Source of the DNA: Pseudomonadota bacterium
Lineage (GTDB): Bacteria; Pseudomonadota; Gammaproteobacteria; Burkholderiales; Burkholderiaceae_F
DNA length: 64,000 nucleotides
Reading direction: 5' to 3'
Assembly: GCA_029778535.1 (NCBI GenBank)
Contig: JAKOQB010000156.1
Location: 1 to 64,000, forward strand
The translations under genes and the position numbers were made by a program. The notes beneath the pieces were generated by a model. It ran no database searches and was not told the origin of the DNA. It saw nothing but the letters and a program-made list of their open reading frames with translations. Shown one piece after another: positions 20,913 through 29,219 of this stretch (position 1 is the first letter of the stretch; every line of letters begins with the position of its first letter).

Positions 20913-22760
20913 ATGGGATGGACGAGAAAGATTCTGCGCGTTGACCTGACCGCCGGCACCTGCAAGTCGGAGCCGTTGAACATGAAATGGGCCGACGAAT
21001 ATCTCGGCTCGCGCGGGCTGGCGACCAAGTACCTGTTCGAGGAGATCGATCCGAAGGTCGATGCGCTCGCGCCGGGCAACAAGCTGATCATGGCCACCGG
21101 TCCGCTGACGGGGACGATGGCTTCCACGGGCGGCCGCTACACGGTCGTCACCAAGGGACCGCTCACCGGCGCGATCGCCTGCTCCAACTCCGGCGGATTC
21201 TTCGGCGCCGAGATGAAGTGCGCGGGCTGGGACATGATCATCTTCGAAGGCAAGTCGCCGAAACCCGTGTACCTGTGGCTCGAAAACGACAAGGCGGAGC
21301 TGCGCGACGCCGCGCACCTGTGGGGCAAGTCGACCTGGGACACCGAGGAGATCATCAAGAAGAGCCATCAGGATCCGCAGATCCGCATCTCCTCCATCGG
21401 GCGCGCCGGCGAGAACGGCGTGCTGTTTTCGTGCGTGGTCAACGATCTGCATCGCGCCGCGGGCCGTTCCGGCGTCGGCGCCGTCATGGGCTCGAAGAAC
21501 CTGAAGGCGGTCGCGATCCGCGGCACGAAGGGCGTGGGCGGCATCAAGGACTTCAAGGAATTCCTCAAGGTCACCACCGAGAAGAAGAAGGTGCTCGCCG
21601 ATAATGCGGTCACCGGCCAGGGCCTGCCCACGTACGGAACGCAGGTGCTGATGAACGTGATCAACGAAGTCGGCGCGCTGCCGACGCGCAATCACCGCGA
21701 TGTGCAGTTCGAGGGAGCGGGCAAGATCTCCGCCGAGGCCATGCGCGAGAAGCGCCCGACCGACGGCAAGGCCAATCTCGTCACCAACGCGGCGTGCTTC
21801 GGCTGCACGATCGCTTGCGGGCGCATTTCGCAGATCGACAAGACCCACTTCTCGGTCGCCAACAGTCCGAAGTACTGGGGCGCGACCGGGGGACTCGAAT
21901 ACGAGGCGGCGTGGGCGCTCGGAGCGGCCAACGGCGTCAGCGATCTCGAGGCGCTGACGTTTGCCAACATCATCTGCAACGAAGAGGGCATGGATCCGAT
22001 TTCCTTCGGCGCCACGGTCGGCGCGGTGATGGAGCTCTACGAGACCGGCGTGCTGAAGAAGGAGCAGCTCGGCCTCGAGGCGCCGTTCGGCTCGGCCCAG
22101 GCGCTGGTCGAACTGGTGAAGATGACCGCGCTGGGCCAGGGGTTCGGCAAGGAAATCGGACTGGGCTCGAAACGGCTGTGCGCGAAGTACGGCAAGCCCG
22201 AACTGTCGATGAGCGTGAAGGGTCAGGAGTTCCCCGCTTACGACGCGCGCGGCATCCAGGGCATGGGACTGACCTACGCGACGTCGAATCGCGGCGCCTG
22301 CCACCTGAGGTCGTACACGGTCGCCTCCGAGATCCTCGGCGTTCCGGTCAAGACCGATCCGCTGACGACCGAAGGCAAGCCGGCGCTGGTCAAGGCGTTT
22401 CAGGATGCGACGGCCGTGTTCGACGCGGCGGGCATTTGCATCTTCACGTCGTTTGCGTGGACCTTGGCGGACGTGCAGCCCCAGCTGGCAGCGGCCTGCG
22501 ACGGCGACTGGTCGCTCGACAAGCTGAACCTGGTGGGCGAGCGCATCTGGAATCTCGAGAAGCAATTCAACCTCAAGGCCGGACTGACCAGGAAGGACGA
22601 CGACCTGCCGCCGCGCCTCAAAGAGGAGCCGGCCAAGACCGGTCCTGCAAAGGGGCTCGTCAACGGACTGGACAAGATGCTGCCGGAGTACTACGAGCTG
22701 CGAGGCTGGGACGCGCAGGGCGTGCCCAGACGCGAAACGCTCACGCGTCTGGGCCTGTAA
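20913..22760 (+). CDS. aorB: Tungsten-containing aldehyde oxidoreductase catalytic subunit
   Basis: A 615-residue member of the AOR family (usual length 600-620). Three ligands of the proximal [4Fe-4S] cluster are in CFGCTIAC (Cys295, Cys298, Cys302); the fourth is probably the cysteine in AAGICIF near 505. The GRSGVGAVMGSKNLKA stretch at 184-199 is a pterin-binding hallmark. The enzyme oxidises aldehydes to acids, or reduces acids in reverse, with a bis-metallopterin tungsten centre. Order A-B-C-D matches the Aromatoleum-type Aor cluster linked to phenylacetaldehyde oxidation. ATG at 20913 lies 10 bases after aorA and follows GAGGAG. Confidence 0.9.
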   Translation: MGWTRKILRVDLTAGTCKSEPLNMKWADEYLGSRGLATKYLFEEIDPKVDALAPGNKLIMATGPLTGTMASTGGRYTVVTKGPLTGAIACSNSGGFFGAEMKCAGWDMIIFEGKSPKPVYLWLENDKAELRDAAHLWGKSTWDTEEIIKKSHQDPQIRISSIGRAGENGVLFSCVVNDLHRAAGRSGVGAVMGSKNLKAVAIRGTKGVGGIKDFKEFLKVTTEKKKVLADNAVTGQGLPTYGTQVLMNVINEVGALPTRNHRDVQFEGAGKISAEAMREKRPTDGKANLVTNAACFGCTIACGRISQIDKTHFSVANSPKYWGATGGLEYEAAWALGAANGVSDLEALTFANIICNEEGMDPISFGATVGAVMELYETGVLKKEQLGLEAPFGSAQALVELVKMTALGQGFGKEIGLGSKRLCAKYGKPELSMSVKGQEFPAYDARGIQGMGLTYATSNRGACHLRSYTVASEILGVPVKTDPLTTEGKPALVKAFQDATAVFDAAGICIFTSFAWTLADVQPQLAAACDGDWSLDKLNLVGERIWNLEKQFNLKAGLTRKDDDLPPRLKEEPAKTGPAKGLVNGLDKMLPEYYELRGWDAQGVPRRETLTRLGL

Positions 22761-22819
22761 CCGGATTGCCAGCGCGCACCGGTGATTGCGCCGGCGCGCT
22801 GTCCGGATCTCAACCCTTC

Positions 22820-22845
22820 GGGGCGCTGACGGCGCCCCGTTTCCT
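22820..22845 (+). terminator. GC hairpin between aorB and aorC, possible attenuator
   Basis: A perfect 7-bp stem GGGGCGC / GCGCCCC (22820-22826 and 22832-22838) with loop TGACG, followed by GTTTCCTC. The U tract is short, so a full intrinsic terminator is doubtful; partial termination or mRNA end protection between aorB and aorC is more likely. It sits 18 bases before the aorC start codon. Confidence 0.35.
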
Positions 22846-22856
22846 CTCGGTGCCAC

Positions 22857-24107
22857 ATGAGACATGTCATTCTCGGCAACGGTCCGGCGGGCGTCGTGGC
22901 CGCCGAAACGCTGCGCCAGCTCGCGCCGCGCGACGAGATCCTAATGGTCGGAGCCGAGCGCGAGCCGCCGTATTCGCGCATGGCGATTCCTTATCTGCTG
23001 ATGGGCCACATCGGCGAGCAGGGTACCTACCTGCGCAAGGATGCGGACCACTACACGCGGCTGAACATTCAGCTGCTGCAGGGCAAGGCGGTCCGCCTCG
23101 ATGACCAGGCGCGCACGGTGGCGCTGGACGGCGGCCGATCCCTGTCCTACGACCGCCTGTTGATCGCCACCGGATCACATCCGATCAGGCCCGCCGTGCC
23201 GGGCATCGATGCGCCCGGCGTTCACACGTGCTGGACGCTCGAGGATGCGCGCGCGATCGCGCAGAAGGCCGGCAAGGGCAAGCGCGTGCTGCAGGTCGGC
23301 GCTGGGTTCATCGGCTGCATCATCATGGAGGCGCTGGCCGAGCGCGGCGTGCAGCTGACCGTCGTCGAAATGGGTGACCGCATGGTGCCGCGGATGATGA
23401 CGCCGAGGGCCGGCACCATGATCCGCCGCTGGGTGGAGGGCAAGGGGGTGCGCGTGATCACCGGCGCGAAGGTCAGCCGCATCGACGCCGGCGCGCCGTT
23501 GCAGGCACATCTTTCGACCGGCGACATGATCGAGACCGATCTCATCATCGCTTCGGCCGGCGTGCGACCGAACACCGACTTCCTGCAGGGCTCGCGCGTG
23601 AAGATCGGCCAAGGCGTGCTGGTCGACAACTCGATGCGTACGTCGGTGCCCGAAGTCTTCGGCGCCGGCGATGTCGTCGAAGCGGCCGAGTTCGGCACCG
23701 CCAGAGGATTGGTGAATGCGATTCAGCCGAACGCGGTCGATCAGGCGCGCGTGGCTGCGCTCAACATGCTCGGGCGGCCGACGCAGAGCCAGGGCGCGAT
23801 GGCGATCAACGTGCTCGACACCCTCGGACTGATCTCGACGTCGTTCGGGCAATGGAGTGGCGTGCCGGGCGGCGACGGGGTCGAACAGGTCGACGACCGG
23901 GCATATCGCTATCTGAGCCTGCAGTTCGAACGCGACGTTCTGGTCGGAGCGACCGCGATCGGGCTGACGCAGCACGTCGGCGTGCTGCGCGGCCTGATCC
24001 AGAACCGTACCCGGCTGGGCGGGTGGAAGGACACGCTGCTCGCCACGCCCGGGCGCTTCGTCGAGGCGTACGTTGCGCGCAGCCAGCCGATCTCCATCAC
24101 ACACTGA
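22857..24107 (+). CDS. aorC: FAD-dependent NAD(P)H oxidoreductase subunit of aldehyde oxidoreductase
   Basis: A 416-residue pyridine-nucleotide-disulfide oxidoreductase-like flavoprotein. The FAD Rossmann motif is GNGPAG (8-13), a second dinucleotide motif GAGFIG lies near 149-154, and the FAD-binding GAGDV segment near 270. There is no CxxxxC redox disulfide, as expected for NADH:rubredoxin or NADH-oxidase-like flavoproteins. In Aromatoleum AorC links the tungsten enzyme to NAD+. Here it follows aorB after 96 bases including a GC hairpin. Confidence 0.85.
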   Translation: MRHVILGNGPAGVVAAETLRQLAPRDEILMVGAEREPPYSRMAIPYLLMGHIGEQGTYLRKDADHYTRLNIQLLQGKAVRLDDQARTVALDGGRSLSYDRLLIATGSHPIRPAVPGIDAPGVHTCWTLEDARAIAQKAGKGKRVLQVGAGFIGCIIMEALAERGVQLTVVEMGDRMVPRMMTPRAGTMIRRWVEGKGVRVITGAKVSRIDAGAPLQAHLSTGDMIETDLIIASAGVRPNTDFLQGSRVKIGQGVLVDNSMRTSVPEVFGAGDVVEAAEFGTARGLVNAIQPNAVDQARVAALNMLGRPTQSQGAMAINVLDTLGLISTSFGQWSGVPGGDGVEQVDDRAYRYLSLQFERDVLVGATAIGLTQHVGVLRGLIQNRTRLGGWKDTLLATPGRFVEAYVARSQPISITH

Positions 24108-24148
24108 GGGGTCGGCGGCGGTCTCGCAGTCGCCGGTAGCATCGCGTC

Positions 24149-24400
24149 ATGAATGTCACCCTGAAGCTGTACGCGATGCTGTCCGACTACCTGCCGCCCG
24201 ACGCGCGGAACAACCGGGTTCAGGTCGAACTGGGCGACGACGCGACCGTCGGCGCCTTGATCGATCGCTGCAACCTGCCGCCGCGGCTGACGCATCTGGT
24301 CCTCGTCAATGGCGTCTATGTCGCCCCGGCGGCGCGCGACTCGACCGCGCTGCGGGACGGCGACACGGTCGCGATATGGCCGCCCATCGCCGGCGGCTGA
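24149..24400 (+). CDS. aorD: MoaD/ThiS-like ubiquitin-fold sulfur carrier
   Basis: An 83-residue beta-grasp protein that ends in the diagnostic GG (PPIAGG), the residue that becomes a thiocarboxylate. It starts 41 bases after aorC. MoaD-like proteins donate sulfur to the dithiolene of molybdopterin; a dedicated copy within a tungsten-AOR operon fits tungstopterin synthesis. MoeB at 19262-20011, divergent from the operon, is the likely activating enzyme. Confidence 0.85.
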   Translation: MNVTLKLYAMLSDYLPPDARNNRVQVELGDDATVGALIDRCNLPPRLTHLVLVNGVYVAPAARDSTALRDGDTVAIWPPIAGG

Positions 24401-24405
24401 AGCGA

Positions 24406-24717
24406 GTGACTTCGCAGCGCCCCGAAGCGGCACCGCCGTTCGTCATCGCCCGCGACGTGACCGGCACGATCGCGGAATTCGATTCGGCGTTGAGGAGCGC
24501 GGCCGCGGGCTGCATTGTGGGCGCGGCGCCGCACTACCGCATCGACACCGGCGCGGTGCAACTCGAAATCGAGGCATTGGTCGGGCCGGAGCGCCGCATC
24601 GCCTTGCTGCGTCTGCCAACACTGCTCGTCACCTACCGTTTCCTTTCCGGCAGCCGCGCTCAGCAACAGGCGCTGCTGCAGCGGCTGGACCGCGCGATGC
24701 ACCGCGGCGGCGGATAG
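24406..24717 (+). CDS. Small unknown protein at the end of the aor operon
   Basis: About 103 residues from a GTG five bases after the aorD stop; an alternative ATG at 24376 would overlap aorD by 25 bases. I do not recognise the family. It has a soluble, mixed alpha/beta look, one cysteine (AAGCIVGAAPHYRID) and a glycine-rich C-terminus (HRGGG). The tight spacing suggests a role in AOR maturation or assembly, possibly the counterpart of the fifth gene in other aor operons; that equivalence is a guess. Confidence 0.55.
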   Translation: MTSQRPEAAPPFVIARDVTGTIAEFDSALRSAAAGCIVGAAPHYRIDTGAVQLEIEALVGPERRIALLRLPTLLVTYRFLSGSRAQQQALLQRLDRAMHRGGG

Positions 24718-25062
24718 CATGTACCGCCGCCTCGCTCGCCCCGGTCACGCGCGGCTGGATTGCGGCCGGTGTGGCGCAGGCGAAGGACGGCATCGATGCC
24801 AGGCGGCGGATCGGCTGCAGGCGCATGCTTGAACGGCGCCGCCGCGCCCGCCGGCGTGACGCGCGCGCAAGCTTGCTGTCTGCCGGAGTGTTGCGGACCT
24901 GTTGGAGCGAGGGCCGTCGGTCGCCGCGACGACCGCTCGACCTTCGGTGATGACGGACGTAACGCCACGCGCGAACGTGGGATTCCCGCATCGCTGCGCG
25001 GCTGAGCGCATTACGCGCGGTCCGGTACGATCGGCCGCGTTCGGCATTGCCAGGAGAAAAAC
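24718..25062. other. Intergenic region, nothing recognised
   Basis: About 345 bases between the aor operon and a lipoprotein gene. Short open frames here are arginine-rich and look like shadows. No clear terminator hairpin with a T tract and no convincing promoter hexamers were found; the promoter for the lipoprotein gene is presumably in the last 100 bases. Confidence 0.4.
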
Positions 25063-25530
25063 ATGAAGCGCGCGCTCGTCGTTGCCGGAATGCTGCCCGT
25101 CCTGATGGCGGGCTGCGCCATCTTCAATCCGGTCCCCCGGCTCGAAGTCAGAAGCAATCCGCAGGTCACCGTGCGCGACGGCCGCATCGCGCTGAACCAG
25201 GACGTTCTCTACTTCCGCACGGACGAAAGGAATGTCCCGATCACGTGGCGGCTGCCGCAGGAGTCGAAACTGCGCTTCCCGCCCAACGGCATCGTCATCG
25301 AGGGCGAGGTGATCGACCGCGTGCTGCGCGCCCAGGGCGGCCGCGCGGAGGCGGTGGCGCTCAATCCGAACCAGACCGAGATCGTCGAGTGTCGCGTGCT
25401 GAAGGATGGGCTGGAGTTCACCTGTCTGAACCGCAACACGCGGCCGGGCGTGTACAAGTACACGCTCCGGGTACGCGACGGCGATCGGCTGATCGAGCGC
25501 GATCCGCCGATCATCAACGGGCAGTGGTAG
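25063..25530 (+). CDS. Small lipoprotein, unknown function
   Basis: A 155-residue protein with a type II signal peptide and lipobox LMAGC (lipid-modified Cys18). The mature part is polar with beta-strand character and contains two cysteines (VECRVL and FTCLNR) that could form a disulfide. No family assigned. The start follows CCAGGAGAAAAAC, a good ribosome site. Convergent with the cyclase-type regulator, whose stop codon lies directly after this gene. Confidence 0.75.
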   Translation: MKRALVVAGMLPVLMAGCAIFNPVPRLEVRSNPQVTVRDGRIALNQDVLYFRTDERNVPITWRLPQESKLRFPPNGIVIEGEVIDRVLRAQGGRAEAVALNPNQTEIVECRVLKDGLEFTCLNRNTRPGVYKYTLRVRDGDRLIERDPPIINGQW

Positions 25531-28245
25531 TCAGGCGGTCGGTGGCGCGCCCGCCAGCCACTTGCCCGCCTCGCTCAGCGCACCGCGAGTCGTAACCGCG
25601 CGACCCGACGCCATGCCGGCGTCGAACTGCTGCGCACCAAGTGTGCTGCGCGCAAGCGCAATGAGCGGATTGAGGAAGCCCTCATCGGCTGGATCGCGCG
25701 AGAGGCCGGTCTCCTTGTGGTGCGCCTCCGCGATGCCGAAAAAGCGCGCAGCGTGTGCCCAGTCCTCGCGCCCGGCGGCCAGCCCCGCGCATACCTCCAG
25801 TGTGCTCTGCACGAGTGGCTTCGCGTCGGTTTCCGCTGCTATGGTCACGACCTCGCGCAGCATATTGCTCGCTTCATCGAGCCGGCCGCGGCCGATTGCG
25901 ACCATCGCAAGGTTGAGAAGGACCGTTGCCGTGTACTCCCGGTGGCTCATCGCGCGCGCCAAGTCGAGCGCCTCGGCATACAGCGGCTCGGCTTGGTCCA
26001 GGCGCTGCTGCAATCGATACAGCATCGCCACCGCGTTGAGCGCTCCCACGGTCTCTCGCTTGTCCCCGCGCTCGCGCGCCAGCGCCAGCGCGTGCTCCAG
26101 ATGTACTCGCGCCGCGCCGTAGTCGCCTTCAGCCAGACAGGCCATGCCGAGCGGCTGCAGCACGCCGGCGGCGACCTTGGAATCGCCGATCGCATTGGCA
26201 ACCTCGAGGCAGTCGCTCAGGTACGTCCTCGCACGTCGATAGTTGCCCATCAGATAGCAAATCTGCCCCGCGCCGAACAACGTCCGGCAGCGATCGGCGT
26301 CGGACAGCGGCGGATCGTCGCGCTCCAGCAGGTTCACGTTCAGCCGCAATCCGAGCGACAGCAGCCCGCGATTGATCCAGTAGACGCGCAACGCTTCGAC
26401 CAGGCGCCACTGCAGGGTGCCGCGACCCTCCGTGGCCTGGCTGAATGCGTGCGCGGCGAGGATGTTCTCCAGTTCCAGGTCGATCCGCCGCAACCACGCG
26501 CCTTGATCGGGCCCGCGCAACTCGGGCCGTGCGCGCTCGGCGAAGTCGACGAAATAGAGCAGGTGCCGGTCGCGCGCCGGCGCCGCGTCGCCGGTCGCCC
26601 CCAGCTTCTCGCGCGCGTATTCGCGCACCGTCTCCAGCATCCGGTAGCGCGCGCCGCCGGCCTCCATCTGCACCAGCGACTTCTCGACCAGGTGCGCCAG
26701 CAGGTCGAGCACGTCGGCCTGCGCCACGTCGCCGAACGCGGCCACCGCCTCGGCGGCATCGAGGGTGAAGCCGCCGGCGAAGACCGCGAGGCGCTCGAAC
26801 AGCGCGCGTTCCGGCGCGGGCAGCAGGTCGTAGCTCCAGTCGATCAGCGCGCGCAGCGTGCGCTGGCGCGGCAGCACCGTGCGGTCGCCGGTGACGAGCA
26901 GCCTGAAGCGATCGTTCAGCCGCGCCGCGATCGCCTCGACCGACAGCGCGCGGGTGCGGGCGGCGGCCAGTTCCAGCGCGAGCGGAATACCGTCCAGCCG
27001 ATGGCAGATCTGCGCGACCGCGGGGGCGTTGCGCACATCGACGCGGAACGACGGCTGCGCCGCGCGCGCGCGATCGACGAAGAGCTGCACCGCCGCGTGC
27101 TGCGCGAGCGCTTCCGGCGCGTTCGGCTGCCGCGGATCGGGCGCCGACAGCGGCGGCACGTGGTACGCGGCTTCGCCCGCGACCTGCAGATAGTCGCGGC
27201 TGGTGGCGAGCACTTTCACGTTCGGGCCGGCCTGCAGCAACTGCTTGGCGAGCGCGGCGCTCGCGTGCAGAAGGTGCTCGCAGTTGTCGAGGATCAGCAG
27301 CAGGTGCCGGTCGCGCACGAAGCTCGCGAGCGCATCGGCGACGTCGCCGCCGGCGCTCTCCTTTACGCCGAGCACGGAGGCCGTCGCCTGCGCCACCATG
27401 CGCGGGTCCGCGAGCGGTGCGAGCTCGACCAGCCAAACGCCGTCGGAAAATTCGTCCAGCAGCTCCGCGCCGAGCTGCACCGACAACCGCGACTTGCCGA
27501 TGCCGCCCATGCCGAGCAGCGTCACCAGCCGGTTGAACGCGATCAGATGCCGGATTTCCTGCAGCTCGCGCTCGCGGCCGATGAACGAATTGAGTTGCTG
27601 CGCAAGGTTGTTCGGCGTGGCTTCGAGTGAGCGCAGCGCGGGAAAGTCCGCGCGCAGCCGCGGATGCACGATCTGGAACACGCGTTCCGGATTCGCCAGG
27701 TCGCGCAGCCGCACCGCGCCGAGATCCCGCAGCGATACGTCCGCGGGCAAGCGCGGTCGCACGCCCTCGGCCACCGCCTGCGACAGCAGGATCTGCCCGC
27801 CGTGGGCAGCGCTCATGATGCGCGCCGCGCGGTTGACCGCCGGGCCGTAGAAATCGCCGTCGCGGCGCTCGTCCGCGCCCAGGTGCAGCCCGCAACGCAC
27901 TTTCAGCGCGAGTCCGCCTTCGGGATCCGGTTGCGCGAGCGCGAGCTGCAGATCGACCGCCGCGGCGAGCGCCGCGAGCGGATCGCCGAACGCTGCGTGC
28001 ACGCCGTCGCCGGTCATCTTCACCACCGTGCCGCCGTGCTGCTCGACCAGCGCGCGCGACAGCGCATCATGGCGCGCGAGTGCGGGCCGCATCCGTTGCG
28101 GCTCCTGCTCCCACAGCCGCGTGCTGCCTTCGATGTCGGAGAAAAGGAACGTGACGGCGGTCGCGTCGGTCGGCGCAGGGGTCGATGTGAAGCACACGTC
28201 AGTTCGTGCGGCCGACGATGCGGATTCGTCGCTTCGCGCTTGCAC
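25531..28245 (-). CDS. Class III nucleotide cyclase-like / NB-ARC ATPase / TPR regulator
   Basis: About 904 residues from GTG at 28245, five bases after the upstream lipoprotein stop, with GAGGAA as ribosome site. Domains in order: a class III adenylate/guanylate cyclase domain (about 28-195) with metal-binding Asp37 (FSDIEGST) and Asp80 (MTGDGV) and GPAVNRAAR; an NB-ARC-like ATPase with P-loop GMGGIGKS (245-252) and LLILDNCEHLL as Walker B; and a C-terminal region of TPR-like repeats. This architecture is used in signal-transducing ATPases related to AfsR/MalT. It could make cyclic nucleotide or use the cyclase fold as a sensor. The frame stays open further upstream but there it only shadows the neighbouring lipoprotein gene. 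Confidence 0.82.
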   Translation of the reverse strand: MQARSDESASSAARTDVCFTSTPAPTDATAVTFLFSDIEGSTRLWEQEPQRMRPALARHDALSRALVEQHGGTVVKMTGDGVHAAFGDPLAALAAAVDLQLALAQPDPEGGLALKVRCGLHLGADERRDGDFYGPAVNRAARIMSAAHGGQILLSQAVAEGVRPRLPADVSLRDLGAVRLRDLANPERVFQIVHPRLRADFPALRSLEATPNNLAQQLNSFIGRERELQEIRHLIAFNRLVTLLGMGGIGKSRLSVQLGAELLDEFSDGVWLVELAPLADPRMVAQATASVLGVKESAGGDVADALASFVRDRHLLLILDNCEHLLHASAALAKQLLQAGPNVKVLATSRDYLQVAGEAAYHVPPLSAPDPRQPNAPEALAQHAAVQLFVDRARAAQPSFRVDVRNAPAVAQICHRLDGIPLALELAAARTRALSVEAIAARLNDRFRLLVTGDRTVLPRQRTLRALIDWSYDLLPAPERALFERLAVFAGGFTLDAAEAVAAFGDVAQADVLDLLAHLVEKSLVQMEAGGARYRMLETVREYAREKLGATGDAAPARDRHLLYFVDFAERARPELRGPDQGAWLRRIDLELENILAAHAFSQATEGRGTLQWRLVEALRVYWINRGLLSLGLRLNVNLLERDDPPLSDADRCRTLFGAGQICYLMGNYRRARTYLSDCLEVANAIGDSKVAAGVLQPLGMACLAEGDYGAARVHLEHALALARERGDKRETVGALNAVAMLYRLQQRLDQAEPLYAEALDLARAMSHREYTATVLLNLAMVAIGRGRLDEASNMLREVVTIAAETDAKPLVQSTLEVCAGLAAGREDWAHAARFFGIAEAHHKETGLSRDPADEGFLNPLIALARSTLGAQQFDAGMASGRAVTTRGALSEAGKWLAGAPPTA

Positions 28246-28250
28246 GGTAC

Positions 28251-28916
28251 TCAGTTCCTCTTCGGACGCCCATTGTCCGCAGACGGGTCGCGCCGGGCGA
28301 GGTCCTGCCGCAGTTGACGAACCTCCTGCCGCAGCGCTTCGATCTGCTGTGACTGCACCTGCAGCGCCGCGACCGCCATGCTGACGTAGCCGTACAGGTC
28401 GACCTGATCGCGCTCGGCGTCTAGCGCCAGCGTCGCGAGGCTGCCGCCGCTGCGCTGCACGTCGTCGATCAGGAAGCCGAGCCGCGGCGCGCCGGCCGGG
28501 CCGGCGTCCTTGTAGCGGTAGGTGGCGAGCTTCAGCGCCTGCAGTTCGCGCCAGAGCTGTGCGCGCTGCGCGTCGTCGAGGTAGCGGATGTCGCGCTTGA
28601 ACGCGGCGCGCGAGATCGGGCAGCCGCCGGGCTGCTGCTTCGGGTCGGCGTCGGAACAGCGCAGGCGCGTGTTGCACGAGTCCTTCAGGTCGCACTCGGC
28701 ATTCGCGACCGTGCACAGGTCACCCGCTTTTTCCGTCGAGCACGGCGGCACGCCCGGGAAGGGTCCGCGATAGCCGCCGCAGACCGGGTCGCCGCAGGTG
28801 GTGAACCAGTTCAGCGCCGCGGTGCGGCTGCTGCCGCTGTCGCTGCCGCCGCCGCAGGACGCCAGTGCGGCGAGCCCGAAAAGGACGGCGAAACGGATGC
28901 TTGACCTGTTGCGCAT
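28251..28916 (-). CDS. Lipoprotein with S74-type self-cleaving chaperone domain
   Basis: A 221-residue protein. The signal peptide ends in lipobox ALASC (Cys21). Residues 41-99 are cysteine-rich (eight more cysteines). The C-terminal part, from CPISRAAFKRDIRYLD (99-114) through LATYRYKD to LGFLIDDV (146-153), fits the peptidase S74/endosialidase intramolecular chaperone domain, and ends in a predicted coiled coil (about 180-209). The autoproteolytic Ser-Lys pair appears as Ser102 and Lys107, five apart as in phage tail-spike domains. Cleavage before Ser102 would leave a lipid-anchored N-terminal piece. It sits directly upstream of the cyclase regulator in one unit. ATG at 28916 is my choice; 28946 is possible. 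Confidence 0.72.
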   Translation of the reverse strand: MRNRSSIRFAVLFGLAALASCGGGSDSGSSRTAALNWFTTCGDPVCGGYRGPFPGVPPCSTEKAGDLCTVANAECDLKDSCNTRLRCSDADPKQQPGGCPISRAAFKRDIRYLDDAQRAQLWRELQALKLATYRYKDAGPAGAPRLGFLIDDVQRSGGSLATLALDAERDQVDLYGYVSMAVAALQVQSQQIEALRQEVRQLRQDLARRDPSADNGRPKRN

Positions 28917-29219
28917 GGCGGGCCTCGCGAGTGAGAAGCCGTGCATAAATCTACTGCGCGCCCCGATCTTGCGCCTGCCGTGCTCAGCGTACGACTCCGT
29001 ACGCGTCCCGTCCACGGCCGCGCATGCAGGCGCGGCCGGCTGCGGCGGCGCGAAGCGTGCGCTTCGCGAAACCCCGCCTTCGCCCTCGGCGCAACCTCGC
29101 GGCGCTCGCTACGATTTCTCCACGACTTCCGAATGCGGCAAACGTAGCACGCGCCCGGGCGCTCGAAACCTGCGCGCAGAAGCTACGCTATGGGGCCGAG
29201 CGCCGAAGCCGAGGGAGAA
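28917..29219. other. Divergent intergenic region
   Basis: About 300 bases between the start of the S74 lipoprotein (minus strand) and the class III aminotransferase-like gene (plus strand). Promoters for both are expected here. I see no repeat, RNA gene or convincing hexamer pair. An in-frame ATG at 29190 could extend the downstream gene but has no ribosome site. Confidence 0.4.

Noticed and set aside
28246..28716. N-terminal extension of the cyclase-type regulator up to 28716
   Set aside because: The 157 extra residues are low-complexity Arg/Pro/Ala and overlap the S74 lipoprotein gene; GTG at 28245 has a ribosome site and marks the start of a protein-like sequence.
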